A DNA stretch of 6,353 bases, from positions 1-6,353 of the forward strand of contig JAILBD010000168.1 in assembly GCA_024681275.1 (NCBI GenBank). The letters are read 5' to 3'. Below are positions 1-6,200 of this stretch, one piece after another (the stretch's first letter is position 1; every line of letters starts with the position of its first letter). Origin of the DNA: Erysipelotrichaceae bacterium. Its GTDB lineage: Bacteria; Bacillota_I; Bacilli_A; Erysipelotrichales; Erysipelotrichaceae. Under the pieces are notes generated by a model, which was not told where the DNA came from, searched no databases, and saw only the letters and a list, made by a program, of their open reading frames with translations. Made by a program: the position numbers and the translations under genes.

Positions 1-1
1 T

Positions 2-1093
2 GTCCATCTGGCGGGAAACGGCAAGCCGCAGAAGAAACAGAGGGACAACACGAAGCTGGTCAACCTGCTGTTTTCCAATCCGATCAGCGCAGCTGTCGCT
101 CACAGCATGGTCAAAAACTATGCGAAGCTGGAACTGCTCAGCGGTGTCACGACGATCCGCACCGTCGGCGGTCTCAAGGATCTCGATACCCGTGTCAGAG
201 ACGAGATCGCAGCCGGAAAGATCATCGGTCCGCGCATCCTGGCGGCGAATGAAGGCATTTCGGTGCCGCATGGCCACATGGCCGGTTCGGTGGCGATCAT
301 AGCCAACAATAATGAAGAGGCTCTGGCGCAGGTCGACAGGCTGATCGATCAGAAGGCCGATCTGGTCAAGCTGATGATCACAGGCGGTGTCATGGATGCC
401 AAGGAAAAGGGCACACCGGGCGAGATGAAGATGCCGCTCGATATGATTAGGGCCGTCTGCGATTATGCCCATGAGAAGGGTTATCTGGTCGCGGCCCATG
501 TCGAATCGCCGCAGGGCGTCAAGGCCGCTTTGGCCAATGGCGTAGATTCCATCGAACATGGCGCAATGCCGGATGAAGAGACCATTCGATCATTCAAGGA
601 AAGGAATGCGTTCCTGACGACGACACTTTCGCCGGCTCTGCCTTATGCCTTGTTTGACCGTTCTGTTTCCAACGCTTCGGAAGTCGAACAGTACAATGGC
701 AATGTCGTATTCGAGGGCATCATCGAGTGTTCCAAGAAGGCGTTGGAGAATGGCGTACCGGTCGCGCTTGGCAACGATGTCGGCTGTCCGTGGGTCTCGC
801 AGTATGATTTCTGGAGGGAACTGGTCTACTTCACCAAGTATGTCGGTGTCTCCAATCAGTTCGCTTTGCATACGGCGACCTGCATCAATGCGAAGCTTGC
901 CGGTCTGGGCGATGTGACCGGTACGATCGAAAAAGGCAAGAGTGCCGATCTGATCGTGACGAAGGATGATCCTCTGCAGGATCTCAGGGCGTTGCGCAAT
1001 GTCTCCATGGTCATGGCGCAGGGCAGACTGATCAGGGATCCGAAGTTCAAGAGGAAGGCGATCGTCGATCAGGAACTCGATAAGTTCATTTAA
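2..1093 (+). CDS. Metal-dependent amidohydrolase, imidazolonepropionase-like (5' partial)
   Basis: C-terminal 363 residues of an amidohydrolase-superfamily enzyme of the imidazolonepropionase-related group (COG1228 type), cytoplasmic hydrolases and dipeptidases acting on C-N bonds with bound metal. The frame is open to the left edge. It opens with VHLAGNGKP, which fits the end of the family's HxH metal motif (typically HVHL), so the first His and the N-terminus lie outside the window. The ATG at 107 has no ribosome binding site and is internal. Counting the first full codon as 1, visible candidate active-site residues are Lys123 in DLVKLMITGG (the usual carboxylated Lys), His166 in AAHVES, His186 in SIEHGA and Asp259 in LGNDVG. 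The end, TGTIEKGKSADLIV, is the typical closing beta-sandwich. It ends 20 bases before the nucleoside kinase with no terminator between, so the two may be one transcript. Family assignment is firm; the substrate is unknown. Confidence 0.88.
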   Translation, partial: VHLAGNGKPQKKQRDNTKLVNLLFSNPISAAVAHSMVKNYAKLELLSGVTTIRTVGGLKDLDTRVRDEIAAGKIIGPRILAANEGISVPHGHMAGSVAIIANNNEEALAQVDRLIDQKADLVKLMITGGVMDAKEKGTPGEMKMPLDMIRAVCDYAHEKGYLVAAHVESPQGVKAALANGVDSIEHGAMPDEETIRSFKERNAFLTTTLSPALPYALFDRSVSNASEVEQYNGNVVFEGIIECSKKALENGVPVALGNDVGCPWVSQYDFWRELVYFTKYVGVSNQFALHTATCINAKLAGLGDVTGTIEKGKSADLIVTKDDPLQDLRALRNVSMVMAQGRLIRDPKFKRKAIVDQELDKFI

Positions 1094-1113
1094 TAGAAAT
1101 AGAAGGTATTCAT

Positions 1114-2772
1114 ATGAAACACAATGTCAAGATCCTGAATCTGAAAGACAGGTTCGTTTCTTTTGAGGACAAGGTCAGACTGGAGGATGTCCTGAACCAG
1201 GTGAAGGATGAGCTTCCTTATCCGGTCTATCTGGCGAAGCTGGACAATGCCTACCGTGCTCTGACACATATCACGGAGCACGACTGCAGCATCGAATTTC
1301 TGGACATGCGCAACCAGGAGGCCTGGCTGGTCTATCAGAACTCGCTGATCCTGGTCTTCATCAAGGCCGTGCATGATCTCTTCGGAAAGAAGGTCCTGGT
1401 CACGGTCAACAACTCCTTGAACAAGGGCCTCTATATCACTTCCAGTCACAAATTCACGCAGGAGGATGTCGATCGGACCAAGGTGAGGATGAGGGAGATC
1501 ATCGATGCCGACCTGCCGATCCGGAAGGAACACATGACCAAGGAAGGCGCCAGGATCCTTGCCCGTCAGCAGAAACTGGCTGAAGCTTCCAAGCTGCTTG
1601 AAAGCATCACCAACATCGACGATATCGAAGTCTATTCGCTGGAAGATGAGATGCAGATCTTCTACAATCTGCTGGTCCCGTCCACCGGCTATGTGCAGAT
1701 CTTCGATATCGACATTTACAAAAGCGGTCTGATCCTGCGCTATCCGCATCCAGCCGATCCTTCCGTGATCGCGCCATATGAGGAACAGGAGATGCTGTAC
1801 AACGCCTTTTCGGAGGCGACCAAGTGGGGCCAGCTGATGAATGTCAACTTCGTCTGCGACCTCAACGAGAGGATCCTCTATGATGATGTGGCGGAGATGG
1901 TCCTGATGCAGGAAGCCCTGCATGAAAAGAGGATCAGCGATATCGCCGACATGATCAAGGAGAAGAAGGCGAGGGTCGTGCTGATCTGCGGTCCGTCTTC
2001 TTCCGGAAAGACGACGTTTGCGAAGCGCCTCTGCGTCCAGCTCCATGTCAACGGTTTCAAGACTCTCTATATGGGAACGGATGATTATTACAAGGAATAT
2101 GATGAGCGCGTTTACGACGAGAATGGCGAGGTCGATCTGGAGTCGATCAGAGCCATCGATACGGGACTGTTCATGAAACAGATCGGCGATCTGCTGGAAG
2201 GCAAGGAAGTCGATATTCCGCGCTATGATTTCTCCATCCCGGGCAAGGTCTTCGGCGAGAGGATGACCAAACTCGACAAGAATCAGCTGATCGTCATCGA
2301 GGGCATCCATGCGATGAACGACGAGCTGACGGAAAACATCCCTGACAGCGAGAAGTTCAAGATCTACATCTCGCCGTTCACGCCGATCTCCATCGATCAT
2401 CACAACCGCATCTCGACAACGGACGCCAGGATGCTGAGGAGGCTGGTCAGGGACTACAAGTTCCGCAATTCGGAAGCCCAGCGCACCATTTCGATGTGGC
2501 CGAAGGTCAGGGCTTCGGAAGATGCCAACATCTTCCCTTACAACTCCAAGGCCGATGTCTTCTTCAATTCCAACTGCATCTATGAGTATGCGGTACTGAA
2601 AAAATACGCCGAGCCTCTTCTGAAACGCATCAAGCGTGTGGAGCCTGAATACGGGGAAGCTCAGCGCATGCTGTCATTCCTGAAATATTTTGATCCGATC
2701 TATGATGAGTACATCATCCCGAACAATTCCATACTGAGGGAGTTCATCGGCGGATCTGTCATCGTCAAGTAA
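1114..2772 (+). CDS. Nucleoside kinase, uridine kinase family, with N-terminal TGS/ThrRS-like region
   Basis: 552-residue protein of the uridine-kinase-like group that carries a threonyl-tRNA-synthetase-like N-terminus; length is about normal for these fusions. Residues about 1-60 are TGS-like and about 60-180 resemble the ThrRS editing (SAD) region. The C-terminal half, from about 285, is a P-loop kinase. Walker A is GPSSSGKT at 293-300, followed by the DDYYK motif at 323-327, VDIPRYDF at 366-373 (uridine kinase substrate region), a Walker-B-like LIVIEGIHA strand at 392-400 and an Arg-rich RMLRRLVRDYKFR lid segment near 439-451. It should phosphorylate a nucleoside, probably a pyrimidine, using NTP; the exact substrate cannot be told. 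The ATG at 1114 is preceded by GAAGG. In the editing-like part the usual EHS-type motif reads VNNSLNKGLY (97-106), so ThrRS-type catalysis is unlikely there. Its stop codon lies directly against the downstream terminator. Confidence 0.9.
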   Translation: MKHNVKILNLKDRFVSFEDKVRLEDVLNQVKDELPYPVYLAKLDNAYRALTHITEHDCSIEFLDMRNQEAWLVYQNSLILVFIKAVHDLFGKKVLVTVNNSLNKGLYITSSHKFTQEDVDRTKVRMREIIDADLPIRKEHMTKEGARILARQQKLAEASKLLESITNIDDIEVYSLEDEMQIFYNLLVPSTGYVQIFDIDIYKSGLILRYPHPADPSVIAPYEEQEMLYNAFSEATKWGQLMNVNFVCDLNERILYDDVAEMVLMQEALHEKRISDIADMIKEKKARVVLICGPSSSGKTTFAKRLCVQLHVNGFKTLYMGTDDYYKEYDERVYDENGEVDLESIRAIDTGLFMKQIGDLLEGKEVDIPRYDFSIPGKVFGERMTKLDKNQLIVIEGIHAMNDELTENIPDSEKFKIYISPFTPISIDHHNRISTTDARMLRRLVRDYKFRNSEAQRTISMWPKVRASEDANIFPYNSKADVFFNSNCIYEYAVLKKYAEPLLKRIKRVEPEYGEAQRMLSFLKYFDPIYDEYIIPNNSILREFIGGSVIVK

Positions 2773-2800
2773 AAAGCCATCAGCGTTGATGGCTTTTTTT
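2771..2800. terminator. Bidirectional intrinsic terminator between convergent genes
   Basis: Perfect 12-bp inverted repeat with arms at 2771-2782 and 2787-2798 around a GCGT loop. The core is GCCATCA/TGATGGC. It is flanked by a T run on the plus strand (2794-2800) and an A run (2771-2775) that is a T run on the minus strand. It can therefore end the nucleoside kinase transcript on plus and the metalloregulator transcript on minus. The regulator's TGA stop (2782-2780) lies inside the stem. Confidence 0.9.
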
Positions 2801-3154
2801 CATGAGTTCTCTGATCTTTGTGAAAGTCTCGTCCGAGATGACGTGCTCGATGCGGCAGGCGTCATCTTCGGCGGTCTGTGCGGAAACGCCGATGGAGATG
2901 AAGAGCTCCGTCAGGGCTTTGTGACGTTCGTAGATCTTGTCCGCGATCGCCAGGCCTTTTTCTTTCAGAGTGATGTAGCCGTTTGCATCGATATCGATAT
3001 AGTCTTCAGCTTTCAGATTTTTCATCGCCCTGGATACGGAAGGTTTGGAAAAGCCCATCTTGCGGCAGATGTCGATGGAACGGACGTTTTCCATTTCCTG
3101 AGACAGGACGTGGATCGATTCAAGATACATTTCAGCTGATTCCTGGATGTTCAT
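2780..3154 (-). CDS. Short DtxR-family metalloregulator, probably Fe(II)-responsive repressor of feo
   Basis: 124-residue DNA-binding repressor of the DtxR/MntR family, read from the ATG at 3154. An N-terminal winged helix (residues about 5-65, with the HTH SIDICRKMGFSKPSVSRAMK at 26-45) precedes the metal-binding and dimerisation helices (about 66-124). The C-terminal SH3-like domain of full-length DtxR (about 226 aa) is absent, as in MntR-size members. Candidate metal ligands are Met9 (AEMYLESI), Glu12, His78 (ERHKAL), Cys100, Glu103 and His104 (ACRIEHVISDE). Met9, Cys100, Glu103 and His104 match DtxR Met10, Cys102, Glu105 and His106, whereas MntR has Asp and Glu at the first two, so iron sensing is favoured. 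It is divergent from the feo operon, whose promoter carries box-like repeats. The frame extends upstream to a TTG at 3223, but that has no ribosome binding site and adds only a polar tail. No good Shine-Dalgarno precedes the chosen ATG either. Confidence 0.87.
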   Translation of the reverse strand: MNIQESAEMYLESIHVLSQEMENVRSIDICRKMGFSKPSVSRAMKNLKAEDYIDIDANGYITLKEKGLAIADKIYERHKALTELFISIGVSAQTAEDDACRIEHVISDETFTKIRELMKKSHQR

Positions 3155-3160
3155 ACTTAT

Positions 3161-3189
3161 ATTATAGCTTTCTTTGCGCGTGTCGTCTT
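3161..3189 (-). promoter_or_regulatory. Candidate promoter of the metalloregulator gene
   Basis: A perfect TATAAT lies on the minus strand at 3166-3161, six bases before the ATG at 3154. The hexamer 17 bases further upstream (3189-3184) is AAGACG, only a weak -35. Transcription from this -10 would begin at or next to the A of the ATG, giving a leaderless message. The region is AT-rich, so a chance match is possible. Confidence 0.4.
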
Positions 3190-3216
3190 CTCTTTCAATC
3201 TTATCATGATCCGTCC

Positions 3217-3245
3217 TTGACAAGTTAGTTATAGGTAACTAGAAT
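3217..3245 (+). promoter_or_regulatory. Sigma-A type promoter of the feo operon
   Basis: TTGACA (3217-3222) and TAGAAT (3240-3245) are separated by exactly 17 bases, a near-perfect vegetative promoter on the plus strand. Transcription should start near 3252, about 30 bases before the first feoA ATG. The spacer is filled by an inverted repeat, so a bound repressor would block RNA polymerase directly. Confidence 0.8.
3226..3241. promoter_or_regulatory. Putative metalloregulator operator, box 1
   Basis: Perfect inverted repeat TAGTTA-tagg-TAACTA filling the -35/-10 spacer of the feo promoter and touching the first base of the -10. The arms resemble the TTAGGTTAG/CTAACCTAA halves of DtxR/IdeR boxes but are not identical. 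A DtxR-family gene lies divergently next to it, making that protein the natural candidate ligand (inference). Confidence 0.62.
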
Positions 3246-3250
3246 ATAGG

Positions 3251-3269
3251 TAGTTAGCAAAAACTAACC
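3251..3269. promoter_or_regulatory. Putative metalloregulator operator, box 2
   Basis: Second inverted repeat, GTTAG (3253-3257) and CTAAC (3264-3268) around CAAAAA, covering the predicted feo transcription start and lying just before the ribosome binding site. TAGTTA recurs exactly 25 bases after its copy in box 1, and ATAGGTAnnTAG recurs 15 bases apart (3231-3242 and 3246-3257), suggesting a tandem or cooperative site. Arm spacing differs from box 1, so it may be bound differently. Confidence 0.5.
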
Positions 3270-3283
3270 AAGGAGAGTTTATT

Positions 3284-3496
3284 ATGTTGCCACTTACTTA
3301 TGCTGAACCAAATGAGACAAATGTGATCAAAAAGGTCGGAGGCAAGCCCGAGGTCAAAAAACACCTTGAGGATATGGGGTTCGTCACGGGGGCTGTCATC
3401 AATGTCGTTTCCATGGTGAATGGTTCCATGATCGTGAACATCAAAGACACGAAGGTGGCACTTGATAAGGAACTTGCCGCAAAGATCATGATCTAG
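3284..3496 (+). CDS. feoA: FeoA-family protein, first of two
   Basis: 70-residue FeoA-like protein, a small cytoplasmic SH3-like beta-barrel that partners FeoB in Fe(II) uptake. The core VKKHLEDMGFVTGAVINVVS (residues 24-43) is the FeoA pattern of a Leu/Met-Gly turn followed by a basic or hydrophobic strand, and the end ALDKELAAKIMI matches the closing strand and helix (family: alpha-A..I.V). It has a Shine-Dalgarno AAGGAGAG at 3270-3277, six bases before the ATG. It is the first gene of the operon and lies directly behind the iron-type promoter. It is clearly different from the second FeoA: it has an acidic-polar N-terminal lead of about ten residues and lacks the LAPLGDPIEV segment, reading VNGSMIVNI instead. 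The role is known only at family level (stimulating or stabilising FeoB). Confidence 0.87.
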   Translation: MLPLTYAEPNETNVIKKVGGKPEVKKHLEDMGFVTGAVINVVSMVNGSMIVNIKDTKVALDKELAAKIMI

Positions 3497-3507
3497 GAGG
3501 AGAAAAG

Positions 3508-3729
3508 ATGAAAACACTGAAAGATGTAGCTGTCGGTGAGAACTGCAAGGTCAAAAAGCTTCATGGCGAAGGGGCCATCAAACGCAGGATCATGGACATG
3601 GGCGTGACGAAGAATGTCGAGATCTACGTCCGCAAACTGGCGCCGTTAGGCGATCCGATCGAGGTCACCGTACGCGGTTATGAATTGTCGATCCGTAAGG
3701 CCGATGCGGAAATGGTCGAAGTTTATTAA
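3508..3729 (+). CDS. feoA: FeoA-family protein, second of two
   Basis: 73-residue FeoA with the textbook pattern: LKDVAVGENCKVKKL at the start, AIKRRIMDMGVTKNVEIYV in the middle, LAPLGDPIEVTVRGYELSIRKADAEMVEV at the end. The conserved GDP-(I/V)-x-V-x-x-R-G-Y-x-L-x-(I/L)-R block is the most diagnostic part of the family. It is a small cytoplasmic SH3-like partner of the FeoB G-domain or membrane core. It begins 11 bases after the first feoA; the Shine-Dalgarno AGGAGG (3495-3500) overlaps the stop codon of that gene (TAG, 3494-3496), which points to translational coupling. FeoB follows 23 bases later. There is one Cys (Cys13). Confidence 0.95.
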   Translation: MKTLKDVAVGENCKVKKLHGEGAIKRRIMDMGVTKNVEIYVRKLAPLGDPIEVTVRGYELSIRKADAEMVEVY

Positions 3730-3752
3730 AGGATACGGAAGGAGATAAATAT

Positions 3753-5915
3753 ATGAGTTTGAGAATTGCGCTTGCCGGAAATCCGAACAGCGGTAAAACG
3801 ACCCTGTTCAATGCGCTGACCGGTTCCAATCAGTTCGTCGGCAACTGGCCGGGCGTCACGGTCGAGAAAAAGGAAGGTAAACTGAAGGGTCATGATGATG
3901 TGGTGATCACGGACCTGCCGGGCATCTATTCATTATCGCCTTATACATTGGAAGAAGTCGTTGCCAGAGAGTATCTGATCACGGAAAGACCGGATGCCAT
4001 CCTGAATATCGTCGATGGCACCAACCTTGAAAGGAACCTCTATCTGACGACACAGCTGACAGAACTGGGTATCCCGGTGGTCGTCGCCATCAACATGATG
4101 GATCTTGTCGAGAAGAACGGCGACAGGATCGATCTGGACATGCTGGCAAAAGAGATGGGCGTGAAATTCGTTTCGATCTCCGCTTTGAAGGGAACGAATA
4201 TCGACAATGCGGCCAAGGCTGCAATCGATGCTGCCAAAAACGGCAAGACGATCCCAATGCACACTTTCGGCGGCACCGTTGAACACGCACTGGCTCACAT
4301 CGAGGAGGCGTGTGTTCATGACCTGCCTGAGGACCAGCAGAGATGGTATGCCATCAAGCTTTTCGAAAGAGATGCCAAGGTCATGGAATCTCTCAAATTA
4401 AAGAAAGAGACGCTTGAACATATCGAGAAGGATATCAAGGCTGTCGAAGAGGAGATGGATGATGATTCAGAAAGCATCATCACCAATGAGAGATACATCT
4501 ATATCGGTGAGCTCCTGAAGGGCATTTATAAGAAGAGATCTGCGGGTCAGATGAGCACCTCCGATAGGATAGACAGGATCGTCACGAACAGGATACTGGG
4601 CCTGCCGATCTTCGCGCTTGTCATGTTCGGTGTCTACTGGCTGGCTATGGGACCATTCGGTTCTTTCCTAACTGACTGGACCAATGATGTCTTTGCCGGA
4701 GAATTCATGGAAGGCGGAGCAGCGGCTCTGCTGGAAAGCATGGGCGTGGCACCTTGGCTGGTATCGCTGGTCGCCGATGGTATCGTGCATGGCGTCGGCG
4801 CCGTGCTGGGTTTCGTTCCACAGATGATCGTCCTGTTCCTGATGCTTTGCATCCTCGAAGATGTCGGTTACATGGCGCGTGTCGCCTTCGTCATGGACAG
4901 GATCTTCCGCAAGTTCGGTCTTTCCGGTAAATCGTTCATTCCTATGCTGATCGGTTCCGGCTGTGGTGTTCCGGGCGTCATGGCGTCCAGGACGATCGAG
5001 AACGAGCGTGACCGCCGTATGACGATCATGACGACCTGCTTCATCCCTTGCGGAGCGAAGCTGCCGATCATCGCTCTGATCGCCGGTGCTGTCTTCAACA
5101 AAGCCTGGTGGGTATCTCCTTCCGCCTACTTCATCGGTGTTGCCGCGATCATCATCTCCGGCATCATGCTGAAGAAGACGAAACTCTTTGCGGGCGATCC
5201 GGCTCCGTTCGTCATGGAACTGCCTGCTTATCATGTGCCTTCCGTTTCCAACGTCTTAAGAGGAACATGGGAGAGAGGCTGGAGCTTCATCAAGCGTGCC
5301 GGCACGGTCATCGTCCTTTCTTCCGTCGTCATCTGGGTCCTGAATTCCCTGTCTTTCGAAGGCGGATTCCATTACCTGGGTGAAGAAGGTGAAGGGGCTT
5401 CGATCCTGGAGAATATCGGTTCACTGTTTGCCTGGATCTTTGCGCCTTTAGGATTCGGAACATGGCAGGCGACTGTTGCGACAGTCCTGGGTCTGGTGGC
5501 CAAGGAGGATGTCGTCGGTACGATCGGTACCCTGATCTCCATGGAAGATCTGCCTGATCTGGTAGAAGAGGGTGAGAACATTGCCGGTGTCCTGAGCGTC
5601 TTCTTCAACGGCAGTGCCGTTGCGGCTTACGCGTTCATGGTATTCAATCTCCTGTGCGCGCCGTGTTTTGCGGCAATGGGTGCCATCAAGCGTGAGATGA
5701 ACAGCGGCAAGTGGACAGCGATCGCGATCGGTTACATGTGTGTCTTTGCTTACGCCGTCGCGCTCTGCATCTATCAGATCGGTTCCGCTTTGCAGGGAAA
5801 CGTCAATGTCCTGGGTCTGGCGGTCGCAGCCGCGATCATCGTCTGTGTCGTATACATGCTGCTGAGGCCGTATAAGGAGTCTGAGACGCTGACACAGGAA
5901 GTCAAAGTCAGATAG
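3753..5915 (+). CDS. feoB: Ferrous iron transporter FeoB
   Basis: 720-residue polytopic inner-membrane Fe(II) transporter with an N-terminal G-domain. GTPase motifs are G1 GNPNSGKT (9-16), G2 Thr36 in NWPGVTVEKKEG, G3 DLPG (54-57), G4 NMMD (114-117) and G5 SAL (143-145). Residues about 170-265 form the helical GDI-like linker, with a charged stretch at 215-240. Membrane segments run from about 281 to the C-terminus. The first Gate region contains SGCGVPGVMASR with Cys404, followed by the TTCFIPCGAKLPI segment (Cys429, Cys433). The second Gate contains NLLCAPCFAAMGAIKRE (Cys635, Cys638). These conserved cysteines are expected to line the iron path. Length is typical for Gram-positive FeoB and shorter than E. 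coli (773). Shine-Dalgarno AAGGAG (3739-3744) precedes the ATG. All G motifs are intact, so it looks functional. Confidence 0.98.
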   Translation: MSLRIALAGNPNSGKTTLFNALTGSNQFVGNWPGVTVEKKEGKLKGHDDVVITDLPGIYSLSPYTLEEVVAREYLITERPDAILNIVDGTNLERNLYLTTQLTELGIPVVVAINMMDLVEKNGDRIDLDMLAKEMGVKFVSISALKGTNIDNAAKAAIDAAKNGKTIPMHTFGGTVEHALAHIEEACVHDLPEDQQRWYAIKLFERDAKVMESLKLKKETLEHIEKDIKAVEEEMDDDSESIITNERYIYIGELLKGIYKKRSAGQMSTSDRIDRIVTNRILGLPIFALVMFGVYWLAMGPFGSFLTDWTNDVFAGEFMEGGAAALLESMGVAPWLVSLVADGIVHGVGAVLGFVPQMIVLFLMLCILEDVGYMARVAFVMDRIFRKFGLSGKSFIPMLIGSGCGVPGVMASRTIENERDRRMTIMTTCFIPCGAKLPIIALIAGAVFNKAWWVSPSAYFIGVAAIIISGIMLKKTKLFAGDPAPFVMELPAYHVPSVSNVLRGTWERGWSFIKRAGTVIVLSSVVIWVLNSLSFEGGFHYLGEEGEGASILENIGSLFAWIFAPLGFGTWQATVATVLGLVAKEDVVGTIGTLISMEDLPDLVEEGENIAGVLSVFFNGSAVAAYAFMVFNLLCAPCFAAMGAIKREMNSGKWTAIAIGYMCVFAYAVALCIYQIGSALQGNVNVLGLAVAAAIIVCVVYMLLRPYKESETLTQEVKVR

Positions 5916-5933
5916 ACCGGAAGGAGGAACGTC

Positions 5934-6119
5934 ATGATCTGGTTAAAAGAGAATATCGCAAATATCGTGGTCCTCGTTCTTACGGCCGGATTGCTTTATC
6001 TTTGCGTGAGAAGCCTGATCAGGCAGAAGCGTTCCGGTCTGCCGGCTTGTGCCTGCGGCAAGAACTGTGCGACTTGCGCACTCCGTTATGTGCACGGCAT
6101 GGCAGAGAGAAAAGCATGA
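5934..6119 (+). CDS. FeoB-associated Cys-rich membrane protein
   Basis: 61-residue single-span membrane peptide of the FeoB-associated Cys-rich family found after feoB in many Firmicutes. Residues about 8-28 form one hydrophobic helix, followed by the basic stretch RSLIRQKRSG. This is consistent with the C-terminus staying inside (positive-inside rule). The tail carries Cys39, Cys41, Cys45 and Cys48 in ACACGKNCATC, a CxCx3Cx2C cluster that could hold a metal or an Fe-S cluster; Cys24 is in the membrane span. The gene starts 18 bases after feoB with a strong AAGGAGG (5921-5927) and is the last gene before the terminator. It takes the position of FeoC in enterobacteria but is not FeoC-like in sequence. 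Its function is unproven; iron delivery or FeoB control are guesses. Confidence 0.9.
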   Translation: MIWLKENIANIVVLVLTAGLLYLCVRSLIRQKRSGLPACACGKNCATCALRYVHGMAERKA

Positions 6120-6122
6120 TCG

Positions 6123-6160
6123 AAAGAGGAAGCGTGAAAATCGCTTCCTCTTTTCGCTTT
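6123..6160 (+). terminator. Intrinsic terminator of the feo operon
   Basis: Perfect 12-bp stem, arms 6123-6134 (AAAGAGGAAGCG) and 6142-6153 (CGCTTCCTCTTT), with the seven-base loop TGAAAAT. It is followed by a T-rich stretch (TTCGCTTTTCTTTT). It begins four bases after the stop codon of the Cys-rich peptide gene. Confidence 0.87.
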
Positions 6161-6172
6161 TCTTTTATCTAT

Positions 6173-6197
6173 ATCATTTTAAAAGTGCTAAAATGAT
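6173..6197. repeat. Perfect 8-bp inverted repeat over the second regulator's promoter
   Basis: ATCATTTT (6173-6180) and AAAATGAT (6190-6197) are perfect reverse complements with a nine-base gap. The right arm overlaps the predicted -10 of the downstream regulator gene, so an operator is plausible. The sequence is unlike the TTAG/CTAA boxes in front of feo, so if it is an operator it may have a different ligand protein. AT-rich sequence makes chance repeats more likely. Confidence 0.45.
6186..6194 (+). promoter_or_regulatory. Candidate extended -10 promoter of the second regulator
   Basis: TGCTAAAAT is an extended -10 (TGn plus TAAAAT at 6189-6194). The hexamer 17 bases upstream is TATCTA, a poor -35, as is common for extended -10 promoters. 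Transcription would start at about 6201 with GGGCAC, giving a leader of about 70 nt. Confidence 0.5.
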
Positions 6198-6200
6198 TTT

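Noticed and set aside
107..1093. ATG at 107 as the true start of the amidohydrolase
   Set aside because: The frame stays open to the window's first bases with family-typical sequence (VHLAGNGKP), and there is no ribosome binding site before 107.
1090..2403. Long 437-codon open frame on the minus strand
   Set aside because: It lies entirely antisense to the intact nucleoside kinase, its translation has no recognisable domain, and its end is an arbitrary stop. Long antisense frames arise readily opposite coding sequence of this composition.
2786..3139. 117-codon plus-strand open frame
   Set aside because: It mirrors the DtxR-family gene on the other strand, which has clear HTH and metal-site motifs; this frame has none.
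3155..3223. N-terminal extension of the metalloregulator from the TTG at 3223
   Set aside because: There is no Shine-Dalgarno, the added residues are polar and unlike the family, and homologues such as MntR and DtxR begin close to the MYLxxI helix.
4668..5234. 188-codon minus-strand open frame inside feoB
   Set aside because: Antisense to the conserved FeoB membrane core. The translation is low-complexity, rich in Asp, His and Arg, with no family resemblance.
6002..6196. 64-codon plus-strand frame overlapping the Cys-rich peptide gene
   Set aside because: It is out of frame with a gene that has a strong ribosome site and recognised motifs, and it runs through the operon terminator.
6171..6200. 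Second terminator formed by the ATCATTTT/AAAATGAT repeat and following T run
   Set aside because: The stem has very little GC, a strong terminator stands just before it, and the right arm overlaps a good extended -10, so an operator or promoter role fits better.
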